Positions 53,588 through 61,824 of a DNA stretch of 64,000 nucleotides are shown in pieces; the stretch's first letter is position 1; each line of letters starts with the position of its first letter. The notes beneath the pieces were generated by a model. It did not search any database. It saw only the letters and a list, made by a program, of their open reading frames with translations, and was not told where the DNA came from. The position numbers and the translations under genes are program-made. Source of the stretch: JBFIHF01 sp964411125 (lineage in GTDB: Bacteria; Myxococcota_A; Bradymonadia; Bradymonadales; Bradymonadaceae); assembly GCA_964411125.1 (NCBI GenBank), contig CAYPJU010000002.1, positions 1 to 64,000 on the forward strand. The letters are read 5' to 3'.

Positions 53588-55600
53588 ATGAAAGAGTACA
53601 AACTCCGGCGACGAGCCCCCGCCCGCGAGACCGATGGGATCGACTGGGACGCGGCGCTCAACCCGCAGCAGTTGGCCGTCGTCACCGCCGGCACAGGCCC
53701 CACCCTCGTCATCGCAGGCGCGGGATCCGGAAAGACTCACACTCTCACCTACCGCGTCGCGAGGCTCCTCTCCAACGGAGTCCCGCCCGAGAGCGTGCTA
53801 CTCCTCACCTTCACGAACAAGGCTGCTCGCGCGATGATGGAGCGCGTCGGAGCGCTCGTGGGCGACGACGTCAAACGACGCATGTGGGGAGGGACCTTTC
53901 ACCACATCGGACACAAGATCGTCCGGAGATGGGGCAAGAAGCTCGGCTACCCCGACAACTTCACCGTCCTCGATCCCGCCGACGCTGCGCTGCTCATGAA
54001 AGGATGTCTGCACGAGACCGGCGTCGACGTCACGAAGAAGCGCTACCCCCGCGGAAACACCCTCCACCAGATCTTCAGCTACTGCATCAACACCGGCAGC
54101 ACCGTCGAAGAAGCCCTCGCCGAACGAGCCGAAGATTACGTCGAGCTCGCTGACGACATCCGCGACGTCTTCCACACCTACCAGTCCCGAAAACTCGAGC
54201 TGGGGTGCGTCGACTTCGACGACCTCCTGCTGCTGTGGAAGCGGCTGATGGTCGAGTTTCCCGACGTGCGCCACGAGATATCGTCACGGTTCGAGCACGT
54301 TCTCGTCGACGAGTACCAGGACACCAACCGAATGCAGGGGGAACTCGTCGAGCTCGCCGCCAGCGTCCACGGCAACTTGATGGTCGTCGGCGACGACTGC
54401 CAGTCGATCTACCGTTTTCGCGGCGCCGAGTACCGAAACATCCTCGAGTTCCCCGACCGACACGCTGGCTGCCACCAGTACCGGCTCGAGACGAACTATC
54501 GGTCGACCCCCGAGATCGTCGACCTCACCAACCGCAGCATCGCCAACAACGTCCACCAGTTTCAAAAAACACTCGTCGCCGAGCGGCCCTGCGGCGAGCG
54601 CCCTGCCCTCTTGCGTTTGCGCGACGTCGGCCAACAGGCCGCGTTCGTCTGCGAACGCATCCTCGACCTCGCCGACGACGGCGTCTCGCTCGACGACATC
54701 GCCGTCCTCTACCGCGCCCACTATCACTCGACCGAGCTCCAGATCGAGATGGCCCGCTACGGCATCCCGTTCGTGATCCGCTCCGGCGTGAGGTTCTTCG
54801 AACAGGCGCACATCAAGGACGTGCTCTCGTACCTCAAGTTCATCTTCAACCCCCGTGACGAGATCTCGTTCCGGCGCATCGCGCAGCACTACAACGGCAT
54901 CGGCGGAGCTCGCGCACACGACCTCTGGAAGGTCATCCGCGACGCCCCCGATCCACTCGCCGCGGCGACCGATCCGCAGCTCGGAAACGTCCTCCCCGAC
55001 CGCTACAAAGACTCGTGGCACAGTCTGTCGGGCACCCTCGGAAAGCTTCGCTCGCAGCGCCTCACCTCGACGCCCGCGCACATGATCGACAGCGTCATGA
55101 GCGGCAACTACCCCTCCTACCTCGAGAAGAGCTTCGAGAAGTCTGAGAACCGCCTCGGCGACCTCGAACAACTGACCCACTACGCCGGCCAGTGGGACGA
55201 CCTCGACCGCTTCCTCGGAGAGGTGGTGCTGATGTCCGAGATTGCGGGACAGGACATCCTCGTCGGGGGTGACCAGCCCGACGAACACGTAACCCTCACC
55301 TCGATTCATCAGGCGAAGGGGCTCGAGTGGAAGGCGTGCTTCGTCCTCTGGCTGTCGGATGGCCACTTTCCCTCAGCCAACGCCGCTGACGACGAGGACG
55401 GTTTCGAAGAAGAGCGACGGCTCTTCTACGTCGCCACCACCCGCGCAAAGGACGAGCTCTATCTCTGCCACGTCGTCACGCACCGCCGCCGCGATCACCG
55501 CCTCATCACGCTGCGTGAATCGCCTTTCATCGAGGAGCTGCGCGAAGACGACCCGGCGGACGAACCGTGGGAAGCGTGGAAGATCGAGCAGGGATTCTGA
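53588..55600 (+). CDS. UvrD/Rep-type ATP-dependent DNA helicase
   Basis: A 670-residue superfamily 1A helicase. Motif I is GAGSGKT (residues about 41-47), motif II DEYQDTN, motif III VGDDCQSIYRFRGA, motif V ITLTSIHQAKGLEW-like (LTSIHQAKGLEWKACFV) and motif VI RRLFYVATTRAKDELY. It lacks the long C-terminal extension of PcrA/UvrD and reads more like the Rep-like housekeeping paralogues of deltaproteobacteria. Translocation is 3' to 5'. It has a one-gene setting: the MATE gene ends 159 bases upstream, and the toxin-antitoxin module begins 80 bases downstream. Confidence 0.93.
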   Translation: MKEYKLRRRAPARETDGIDWDAALNPQQLAVVTAGTGPTLVIAGAGSGKTHTLTYRVARLLSNGVPPESVLLLTFTNKAARAMMERVGALVGDDVKRRMWGGTFHHIGHKIVRRWGKKLGYPDNFTVLDPADAALLMKGCLHETGVDVTKKRYPRGNTLHQIFSYCINTGSTVEEALAERAEDYVELADDIRDVFHTYQSRKLELGCVDFDDLLLLWKRLMVEFPDVRHEISSRFEHVLVDEYQDTNRMQGELVELAASVHGNLMVVGDDCQSIYRFRGAEYRNILEFPDRHAGCHQYRLETNYRSTPEIVDLTNRSIANNVHQFQKTLVAERPCGERPALLRLRDVGQQAAFVCERILDLADDGVSLDDIAVLYRAHYHSTELQIEMARYGIPFVIRSGVRFFEQAHIKDVLSYLKFIFNPRDEISFRRIAQHYNGIGGARAHDLWKVIRDAPDPLAAATDPQLGNVLPDRYKDSWHSLSGTLGKLRSQRLTSTPAHMIDSVMSGNYPSYLEKSFEKSENRLGDLEQLTHYAGQWDDLDRFLGEVVLMSEIAGQDILVGGDQPDEHVTLTSIHQAKGLEWKACFVLWLSDGHFPSANAADDEDGFEEERRLFYVATTRAKDELYLCHVVTHRRRDHRLITLRESPFIEELREDDPADEPWEAWKIEQGF

Positions 55601-55633
55601 CTCTTCTTTGGGGAAAGGAGATAACCACCTCAT

Positions 55634-55668
55634 TTGACAAAACCCCGTCCATTTACGCAACCTGTCAA
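55634..55668 (+). promoter_or_regulatory. Inverted repeat in the XRE/PIN promoter region
   Basis: TTGACA (55634-55639) and its exact reverse complement TGTCAA (55663-55668) are 23 bases apart and lie 13-47 bases before the XRE-ImmA start. The first half reads as a -35 hexamer, though no good -10 follows at 17 bases; the second half abuts the ribosome-binding site. This is the position expected for an autoregulatory operator. Confidence 0.45.
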
Positions 55669-55680
55669 CAGGAGGGTGAG

Positions 55681-56730
55681 ATGATTTCGAACCGAGTGCG
55701 ACAGGGGCGAAAGCTCCGCCGATTAAGTCTGAGAGACCTGGGAGCCAAAATCGGCAGAAGTCATGAAGCCGTGCGGCAGTACGAGGATGGAGGAGTGGAA
55801 ATTGACTCCGAAATTCTGGTCCGTATCGCACGGGCGCTGGATCTTCCCATTGAGTTCTTCCTACGGCCTGAGTACCTAGCGTCAGCGTCAGTACCGGCCT
55901 ATCGCTCCCATCCTGCCTTGAGCGCAAAGGAGCGACAGGCCGTGGTGGCCGAAGCCTCGGAGAAGGTGGAGCGGTATTTACAGGCTGCGCTGTTGGCTAA
56001 CGAGCCAGTCATAGGTCCACTGCCCCCCCCGTACCCGAAACCTGTTGTATCGATGGAAGAAGTTGAGGAAGCGGCCGAAGCTCTGCGGCGCGAGTGGCTC
56101 CTGGGCTTCGACCCGCTCGGCCCAATGATTCCGCTCTTGGAGTCTCGAGGCATCCCGGTGGTGGAGCTGAATTCAGCCCCCGACTTCGACGCCTGCACGG
56201 TTCAGTTTGATAGTCCACATGGGGAGGGTTGGTTTATTGCGATTCGACCCGGCGTAGTGGGCGACCGGCTGCGCTTCAGCCTCGCCCACGAACTCGGGCA
56301 CCTAGCGCTCAAACCGTCCGGGCTGGATGAGGAGCGGGCTTCCAATCGGTTCGCCGCGGCATTCATCGTTCCAGCGTGGGCAGCACGTGCCGAGCTGGGC
56401 GCGAGTCGCTCCAAACTCAGTCTGCAGGAACTGTACGGGTTGAAACACCGTTACGGACTCAGCATGCAGGCATGGATTTGGCGGGCCGTCGAGCTCGGGA
56501 TTGTCTCAGAGAGTCATGGACAACATCTGAGAGGAAACCTGGCAAAGACTGGCGGGCTCACTCGCGAGCCGGGTGCTCAGATAGCCACTGAACGGCCGAG
56601 ACGCCTGGCTCAGCTTCTGGAGCAGCTGGTGGCAGAGGAGCAGATTTCTGCTCGAAAAGCAGCCGAACTTGCCGGCCTCACTCTTGAAGAATGGCAACGC
56701 CAGCGTGACACGGAAAATTGGCAAATCTGA
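55681..56730 (+). CDS. XRE-HTH / ImmA-IrrE metallopeptidase, antitoxin-type
   Basis: The ATG at 55681 follows AGGAGGG by 4 bases, excluding the longer frame from 55567. The 349-residue product has an N-terminal Cro/C1-type helix-turn-helix (residues 1-65, LRDLGAKIGRSHEAVRQYEDG) and a ImmA/IrrE (M78-like) zinc protease domain with HELGH at 203-207 and the downstream EERASNRFAAAFIVP glutamate segment. HTH-ImmA proteins serve as antitoxins or regulators that are turned on by proteolysis. The last 13 bases overlap the start of the PIN gene. The DNA here is clearly less GC-rich and uses more A/T-ending codons than its neighbours, which suggests acquisition by transfer. Confidence 0.88.
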   Translation: MISNRVRQGRKLRRLSLRDLGAKIGRSHEAVRQYEDGGVEIDSEILVRIARALDLPIEFFLRPEYLASASVPAYRSHPALSAKERQAVVAEASEKVERYLQAALLANEPVIGPLPPPYPKPVVSMEEVEEAAEALRREWLLGFDPLGPMIPLLESRGIPVVELNSAPDFDACTVQFDSPHGEGWFIAIRPGVVGDRLRFSLAHELGHLALKPSGLDEERASNRFAAAFIVPAWAARAELGASRSKLSLQELYGLKHRYGLSMQAWIWRAVELGIVSESHGQHLRGNLAKTGGLTREPGAQIATERPRRLAQLLEQLVAEEQISARKAAELAGLTLEEWQRQRDTENWQI

Positions 56731-57209
56731 TCGTCGACACCAACGTCTGGGTAGACCTCGAGAATGCCGGCCTGGTCTCGACATGCGAGAAGCTGAGTGG
56801 TGGGATCGGCATTCCATACACAGTTGACGCGGAGTTGGTGGACCTCGTTCTCCCGACGTGGGTGCAGCGACTACCCGCAACGGCCCGAGATTTAGCGTTG
56901 ATCACAGATTTGCTTGGTGAGGAGCCGGCCTTGAGCGCAGTCGACGCAGCACTACTCGTATCGGCACAGGCCTACGATGCGGTGCTCGTCACCGGTGACT
57001 CCAAGCTACGGAAGTGCGCCACGGTGCGGAAGGTGGAGGTCCATGGGGTAATCTGGATGGTCGAGGAATTGATCGCCGAGGCCTCCCTCCCATTCGTCAA
57101 GGCCGCCGAGGCACTAGAGAGGATGATTGCGGCAGGCGCGCGTCTCCCGGCTGAAGTGGTGGACGAACGCCTGACCCTTTGGCCAGTCGAAGAAATAGCT
57201 AGGAAGTAG
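56718..57209 (+). CDS. PIN-domain RNase toxin (VapC-like)
   Basis: A 163-residue PIN protein starting at a TTG that overlaps the end of the antitoxin gene by 13 bases. The acidic active-site residues are visible: D7 in VDTNVWVD, E39, D76 (AVDAALL) and D94 (TGDSKL), so it is probably an active magnesium-dependent RNase. PIN toxins of this kind cut specific tRNAs or rRNA. The fused HTH-ImmA gene just upstream would be its antitoxin and regulator. It ends 8 bases from the convergent dapB stop. The composition is AT-richer than the neighbours, like the antitoxin's. Confidence 0.85.
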   Translation: MANLIVDTNVWVDLENAGLVSTCEKLSGGIGIPYTVDAELVDLVLPTWVQRLPATARDLALITDLLGEEPALSAVDAALLVSAQAYDAVLVTGDSKLRKCATVRKVEVHGVIWMVEELIAEASLPFVKAAEALERMIAAGARLPAEVVDERLTLWPVEEIARK

Positions 57210-57217
57210 ACCCTTCC

Positions 57218-58003
57218 TCACTCTCCCAAAATCATCTGCTTGATGGTCCAGCGCCCCGGCTCCCGACCCCGCAGCCACTCGCCCGCACGCAGCGCGCCGA
57301 CTGCCCAGATCCGACGGTCCTGGGCGCGGTGGGTGAGCTCGATTCGCTCGTCCTCGCCGCAGTAGAACACCGTGTGTTCGCCGGCGATGGTCCCCCCGCG
57401 GACGACCTGAAAGCCGATCTCGCCGTCAGGGCGCGGACCTGCGTGGCCCTTTCGCCCCCAATTCGCTCGCTCTTCCAGGTCCACGTCGCGTCCCGACGCC
57501 GCCGCTCGCCCGAGCATCAGGGCCGTTCCGCTCGGCGCATCGACCTTGCGCCGGTGGTGTGCCTCCAAGATCTCGATGTCGTAATCGGGCAACGCAGCCG
57601 CCGCGATCTCGACGAGATGTGCGAGAAGGTTCACGCCGAGAGAAAAGTTCGCCGCATGCAAGACGGGGATGAGCCGCGCCGCATCATCGAGCGCATCGAC
57701 GTGCTCGCGACCGAGCCCCGTCGTACCGGAGACGAACGGACGTTGGTTGTCGACCGCCGCCGAAAGCGCACGAGAGAAGCCCTCGGGGCTCGAGAAATCC
57801 ACGACGACGTCGCTGTCCGCGACGACCGCTCCGACGTCGGAGTACCCGGTCACTCGCTGCGGACCGACCTCCGTTCCGTTCTCCTCGGGAGCCACGACGG
57901 CGCCCCCGACCTCGAACGTCGGGCTCTCGGCGATGACGGCGAGCACGTTCCACCCCATCTTCCCCGACGCACCGATCACGGCGACTCGAATCGGCGAACT
58001 CAC
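57218..58003 (-). CDS. dapB: 4-hydroxy-tetrahydrodipicolinate reductase DapB
   Basis: DapB reduces hydroxy-tetrahydrodipicolinate with NAD(P)H in lysine and diaminopimelate synthesis. The 261-residue product has the Rossmann motif GASGKMG (residues 9-15), GTTGL and the catalytic HHRRKVDAPSGTA segment. The GTG at 58003 overlaps the dapA stop (GTGA), so the genes are translationally coupled; the ORF is open further upstream, but only through dapA. Length is normal. It is the last gene of the microcompartment-dapAB run. Confidence 0.95.
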   Translation of the reverse strand: MSSPIRVAVIGASGKMGWNVLAVIAESPTFEVGGAVVAPEENGTEVGPQRVTGYSDVGAVVADSDVVVDFSSPEGFSRALSAAVDNQRPFVSGTTGLGREHVDALDDAARLIPVLHAANFSLGVNLLAHLVEIAAAALPDYDIEILEAHHRRKVDAPSGTALMLGRAAASGRDVDLEERANWGRKGHAGPRPDGEIGFQVVRGGTIAGEHTVFYCGEDERIELTHRAQDRRIWAVGALRAGEWLRGREPGRWTIKQMILGE

Positions 58004-58884
58004 AAGAGCCCCCGCGCCACCAGCGCGTCGTTCAGCAACCCGTTCACCCGGTCGTCGGGCTCGTAGAGCGGCGCGCGAAGCTGCGGGCCGCACCATCCGA
58101 GCATCGCCGCCGCCGTCTTCACCGGGACCGGGTTCGTGTCCGAGAAGAGCGCGCGAGCCAGCGGCTGGATAGCCAGGTGGATCGATCGTGCCTCGTCCCA
58201 GTTCCCGTCCGCCGCTGCGGCGCACATGTCGTGCATCGCCGTCGGGTCGATGTTGGACAGCACCGACACGCAACCGGCGCCCCCTACGGCGAGCAGCGGG
58301 AACGTCGTGAAGTCGTCGCCGGAGAAGAGCGCGATGCTGTCCCCGCACTCCTCCAGTATCCGGGTGGCGAGGACCATGTCCCCCGTCGCCTCTTTGACCG
58401 CGATGACGTGCTCGTGTTCGGCGATGCGAGCGACCGTCTCGGCGGTCATCGACACGGCGGTCCGTCCGGGCACGTTGTAGAGCACCACCGGCAGGTCACC
58501 GTTTTCGGCGATCTCGAGGTAATGGCGAACGAGCGCGGACTGGCCCGGCTTGTTGTAATACGGAGTGACCACGAGCGCCGCGTCGACGCCGGGGATCTCC
58601 GAGACCCGGCGCGTGTACTCGATCGTCTTCGCCGTGTTGTTCGAACCGGTGCCTGCGATGACCGGTACACGCCCCGCCGCCCGCTCGGCCACCGTTTCGA
58701 TCACCAGCAGTTGCTCGTCCTCCGACATCGTCGCGGCTTCCCCGGTCGTGCCGCACGGGACGAGCCCGTCGATTCCCCCCTCGATCTGCCGGTCGACCAG
58801 CGCCTTCAGCGCCGTGACGTCGACCTCGCCGTCACGAAATGGGGTGATCAGGGCGGTGTAGGCTCCTCGCATTTGCAACGGCAC
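58000..58884 (-). CDS. dapA: 4-hydroxy-tetrahydrodipicolinate synthase DapA
   Basis: DapA condenses aspartate semialdehyde with pyruvate. The 294-residue TIM barrel contains GTTGEAATMSEDE, the Tyr in YNVPGRT and the Schiff-base Lys in AVKEATGD. The GTG at 58884 has AAGGAG 5 bases upstream and gives a normal length; the frame from 58932 lacks this. It begins 54 bases behind the small HTH gene of the microcompartment operon on the same strand, and its stop overlaps the dapB start. Related lyases (N-acetylneuraminate lyase, KDG aldolase) share the fold, but dapB next door supports lysine synthesis. Confidence 0.95.
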   Translation of the reverse strand: MPLQMRGAYTALITPFRDGEVDVTALKALVDRQIEGGIDGLVPCGTTGEAATMSEDEQLLVIETVAERAAGRVPVIAGTGSNNTAKTIEYTRRVSEIPGVDAALVVTPYYNKPGQSALVRHYLEIAENGDLPVVLYNVPGRTAVSMTAETVARIAEHEHVIAVKEATGDMVLATRILEECGDSIALFSGDDFTTFPLLAVGGAGCVSVLSNIDPTAMHDMCAAAADGNWDEARSIHLAIQPLARALFSDTNPVPVKTAAAMLGWCGPQLRAPLYEPDDRVNGLLNDALVARGLL

Positions 58885-58938
58885 GGCATCTCCTTGGCTC
58901 TGCAGTCGTGAGACACTCTCCATGTTGCGCACCGAGCG

Positions 58939-59094
58939 TCAAGCGGCACGTCCGTGCAAATCGGACCGCGAGGTGGCGTCGCCCCGTGTAGGCAACTTCA
59001 ACCTCGGCCCGCGGCTCACGTAGGCCTGGAGGATCTCGCGCTCGATGCCGACGATGTCGGCAGCCTTTCTCGCGGTCAGGTACTCGTCCTTCAT
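58939..59094 (-). CDS. 51-residue helix-turn-helix protein of the microcompartment operon
   Basis: The ATG at 59094 overlaps the BMC-T stop (ATGA), so it should be translated with the shell gene. The first 28 residues (LTARKAADIVGIEREILQAY) match the winged-helix/excisionase-like pattern seen in MerR, AlpA and Xis proteins: a helix, a turn and a recognition helix, followed by Arg/Lys-rich sequence. A longer frame exists up to 59427 but runs through the shell gene. The protein may be a transcription regulator or a shell-associated adaptor. It is too short for most gene-length cut-offs. Confidence 0.55.
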   Translation of the reverse strand: MKDEYLTARKAADIVGIEREILQAYVSRGPRLKLPTRGDATSRSDLHGRAA

Positions 59095-59669
59095 GCGTAG
59101 CGAGCCGAGGCGAACGGCCCCGGATGGCCGAACGCGGCGAGCATCTCTTCGTGGGGGTTGGGGATCAGCTCGAGCCCGATGCAGACGTCGTCCGGAATCC
59201 GGACCAGCAGCTCGTCTCGGAGGTACTCCAGGTCGTACTGCGGGCCCTGCAGCGCAAAATAGCCCTTTCCGCCGATGCCGGTCGCGAGCTGCCAGTCGAC
59301 GAGCGTCGCGTCGACGAGCTTCAGAGAGAAATCGAGCGTCTCGATGTTCGTCGCGACCGTCGTCGTCTCGACCATCAGGGCCGACTCGGCGTTCGTCGCG
59401 TCGTACTCCCCGCCGAGGGTTCGCCACACGCGGGGGTGGACGACCGCCAGAAACATCGAATCGAGGAGCGCCGAACCGGCGTGCTGCAATGCCTCCTCGT
59501 AGGACTCTTCGACCGATGCGACGTCGCCTTCGACCAAGATGACGTACTTTCCCGACGAGTGACGGCCGTGATGCCGGAACACGATCGGCGCACGTTTCGC
59601 CATCGCATCGAGCACACGAACCCCGCGCGCGAGGCTCGACAGCTCTACGCAGGCGAGTGCGTCGCTCAT
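59091..59669 (-). CDS. BMC-T shell protein (tandem BMC domains)
   Basis: Two BMC (bacterial microcompartment) folds are fused in 192 residues: the first at about 1-95 (SSLARGVRVLDAMAKRAP and GKYVILVEGDVASVEES), the second at about 97-185 (VETTTVATNIETLDFSLKLV and GKGYFALQGPQYDLEYL). Such proteins form trimers that tile the polyhedral shell and have a larger pore. The length fits single-layer BMC-T proteins such as those of Haliangium. No Fe-S Cys is seen in the pore region. Its ATG overlaps the aldehyde dehydrogenase stop, and its stop overlaps the start of the 51-residue HTH gene. Confidence 0.9.
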   Translation of the reverse strand: MSDALACVELSSLARGVRVLDAMAKRAPIVFRHHGRHSSGKYVILVEGDVASVEESYEEALQHAGSALLDSMFLAVVHPRVWRTLGGEYDATNAESALMVETTTVATNIETLDFSLKLVDATLVDWQLATGIGGKGYFALQGPQYDLEYLRDELLVRIPDDVCIGLELIPNPHEEMLAAFGHPGPFASARYA

Positions 59670-61105
59670 ACGATCCTGAAGTATTCCTTGAGGGTGCAGC
59701 GGCGCTCGCGCGTGAAGCTGAGCGCGGTCGTCAGACCTTCACCGGTCGGCGAGGCGATCGTCCAGGACGTGTACCCTTCGCCACCGCCGCCGATGCCTGC
59801 GACGGAGGGAGCGTTCTTCACGAAGATGGAGGTGTTCGTCTTGCGCGCCATCTTGTGCATCTTCTCGATGTTGCGCGAGTACATGACCGAGGTGTGGAAG
59901 AAATTGTGCTCCACCCGGTACGCCATCTCGATCGCGTCGTCGACGTTGGGGACGCGCACCATCGCCAGAACCGGCATCAGCAGCTCGTGCTGAACGAACG
60001 GATGCTTCTCGTCGACCTCGCACAGCACCGTGCGGACCTCGTCGCCGACCCGGATTCCGATGTCGCCGAGGATCACCGACGGATTCTTGCCCACGTATTT
60101 GCGGTTCACGTGGTCGTCCGGCGTGATCAGCAGCTTCTCGAGCTTCTTCAGGTCGCGTCCGCTCACCTCGACAGCGGTGCGTGACAGCATCTCACGCTTC
60201 AAGATGTCCGCGATGTCTTCGACCGCGATCAGCTCTTTCTCGGCGATGCAGACGATGTTGTTGTCGATCGAGTGCCCGGCGATGATCCCTTCGGCGGCGC
60301 GTTTGATGTCGGCCGTCTCGTCGACCACGACGGGCGGGTTTCCGGGTCCTGCAGCGATCGCGCGCTTGCCCGAGTTCATCGCGGCCTTCACGACGCCCGG
60401 GCCACCGGTCACCACCACCAGGCGAACCCGCGGGTGCGTCATCAGCGCGTTCGCCGATTCGATCGTCGGCTGGTCGATGCTGCAGATCGTGTTCGACGGT
60501 CCACCCTCGCTGACGATCGCGTCGTTCAGCAGGCTCACGGTGTAGTTGCATACGCCGCGTGCCGACGGGTGAACGTTGAAGACGACCGAGTTGCCACCGG
60601 AGAACATCCCGATGCCGTTGTTGATGATCGTCTCGGATGCGTTCGTGCACGGCGTGATCGCTCCGATGACGCCGTACGGTGCCCGCTCCAGAATCGCGAG
60701 CCCGTCGTCACCCGACCACGACTTCGTCTCGAGGATCTCCGGCCCCGGCGTCTTCGTCGCCGCGAGCTCGTTCTTCCCGATCTTGTCGCTGACGCGCCCC
60801 AGACCGGTCTCTTCGACCGCCATCCGGGCGAGCTCTTCGCGTTTGTCGAGCATCACGCGACGCATCGCCGCCACCTGGCGCTTGCGCGCCTCGAGCGGTA
60901 CGTCGCGCAACTGCTCGAACGCCGCCTGCGCAGCGTCCATCGCGTCGTCGACCGTGCTGAAGATTCCGTGGCCCGCATGCCCGTGATGCCGGCCTGCGGC
61001 CGTCGGACGGGCAAGGGGAGCGACCGATGACGAGCCCGGTTTGAGATCACGCTCGAGCCGCTGAACCACGCGCTCGACGATCTTGTCAATCTGACGGTCG
61101 TTCAT
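59666..61105 (-). CDS. CoA-acylating aldehyde dehydrogenase (PduP/EutE-like), microcompartment cargo
   Basis: A 479-residue aldehyde dehydrogenase that would oxidise an aldehyde to an acyl-CoA inside the shell. The catalytic Cys is in DNNIVCIAEKE, the signature of the PduP/EutE type, preceded by VVTGGPGVVKAAM. The N-terminal 18 residues (MNDRQIDKIVERVVQRLE) form an amphipathic helix followed by a Pro/Gly/Ser-rich linker, an encapsulation peptide of the kind that carries cargo into microcompartments. It starts 11 bases behind the BMC-P gene, and its stop overlaps the BMC-T start. The aldehyde is not known; no dehydratase, lyase or aldolase partner is next to it. Confidence 0.93.
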   Translation of the reverse strand: MNDRQIDKIVERVVQRLERDLKPGSSSVAPLARPTAAGRHHGHAGHGIFSTVDDAMDAAQAAFEQLRDVPLEARKRQVAAMRRVMLDKREELARMAVEETGLGRVSDKIGKNELAATKTPGPEILETKSWSGDDGLAILERAPYGVIGAITPCTNASETIINNGIGMFSGGNSVVFNVHPSARGVCNYTVSLLNDAIVSEGGPSNTICSIDQPTIESANALMTHPRVRLVVVTGGPGVVKAAMNSGKRAIAAGPGNPPVVVDETADIKRAAEGIIAGHSIDNNIVCIAEKELIAVEDIADILKREMLSRTAVEVSGRDLKKLEKLLITPDDHVNRKYVGKNPSVILGDIGIRVGDEVRTVLCEVDEKHPFVQHELLMPVLAMVRVPNVDDAIEMAYRVEHNFFHTSVMYSRNIEKMHKMARKTNTSIFVKNAPSVAGIGGGGEGYTSWTIASPTGEGLTTALSFTRERRCTLKEYFRIV

Positions 61106-61116
61106 CAGTCACCGCT

Positions 61117-61404
61117 TCACTTGTTGTAGTTGAGCTCGCCGCCCACCGCGACTTGATCGACGATCGCCATCACGACGGCATCGACGGGTCGGTTGTTCGT
61201 GAGCTTCGTCTGGCGAGCAGCACTGCCCGAGGCGAAGAGCACGACTTCCCCCACGCCTGCGCCGACGGAGTCCGCGGCGACCACCACGTTTCCGGAAGGT
61301 TTCATGTTGGCGTCGAGCGGACGAAGGACCAGGAACCGAAGTCCCTCGAGCTCTTCCTCCTTGCGCGACGCCACGACGGTACCGACGACTTCGGCAAGCT
61401 GCAT
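61117..61404 (-). CDS. BMC-P pentameric vertex protein (EutN/CcmL family)
   Basis: A 95-residue EutN/CcmL/CsoS4 protein that closes the twelve shell vertices as a pentamer. The family signature is present: LAEVVGTVVASRKEEELEGLRFLVL at the start, then VAADSVGAGVGEVVLFASGSAAR. The final segment contains VDAVVMAIVDQV. The ATG has GAGG 7 bases upstream. It is 30 bases downstream of BMC-H and 11 bases ahead of the aldehyde dehydrogenase. Confidence 0.95.
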   Translation of the reverse strand: MQLAEVVGTVVASRKEEELEGLRFLVLRPLDANMKPSGNVVVAADSVGAGVGEVVLFASGSAARQTKLTNNRPVDAVVMAIVDQVAVGGELNYNK

Positions 61405-61434
61405 CGTGGGCCTCGGGAGTGAGGTTGAGCGGAA

Positions 61435-61737
61435 TTACTTCGCGACTTTCTCGGCGTCGGACCGGCGCCCGAGCGGCAACACCAGGTCGACGTTGATGTG
61501 CGGCCGGGGGATCACGTGTACCGCGACCAGCTCCCCAACGCGTTCCGCGTATCGGGCCCCTGCGTCCGTCGCAGCCTTCACCGCCGCAACGTCGCCGCGA
61601 ACCACGGCCGTCACGTAACCACCACCGGTCTTCTCGTAACCGACGAGCTCGACCTTTGCAGCCTTAACCATCGCATCGGAGGCTTCCACCATCGCCGCGA
61701 AGCTTCGTGTCTCGATCATTCCAAGCGCGTCCGCCAT
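61435..61737 (-). CDS. BMC-H hexameric shell protein
   Basis: A 100-residue single-BMC-domain protein, the main facet tile of the compartment. The conserved beginning ALGMIETRSFAAMVEASDAMVKAAKVELVGYEKTG, the pore loop and the VHVIPRPHINVDLVLP end all match the family. The Lys in the AAKVEL segment is the typical hexamer-edge residue. It follows BMC-T with an 87-base gap that contains a hairpin. The start codon has GAGGA about 10 bases upstream. Confidence 0.96.
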   Translation of the reverse strand: MADALGMIETRSFAAMVEASDAMVKAAKVELVGYEKTGGGYVTAVVRGDVAAVKAATDAGARYAERVGELVAVHVIPRPHINVDLVLPLGRRSDAEKVAK

Positions 61738-61757
61738 ATCCGCTTGTCCTCTGTATT

Positions 61758-61771
61758 GCGGCGAATGCCGC
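61758..61771 (-). promoter_or_regulatory. Hairpin in the BMC-H leader
   Basis: GCGGC-GAAT-GCCGC forms a 5-bp stem in the gap between BMC-T and BMC-H, 20 bases before the BMC-H start and just upstream of its ribosome site. It has no T-run, so it may be an mRNA processing or stabilising element that raises BMC-H output over that of its neighbours. Confidence 0.4.
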
Positions 61772-61824
61772 GTTCTGTTCTGGCGCCCTCTACGAGCACC
61801 GGTTGATTATCGTTTCCGGGACGC

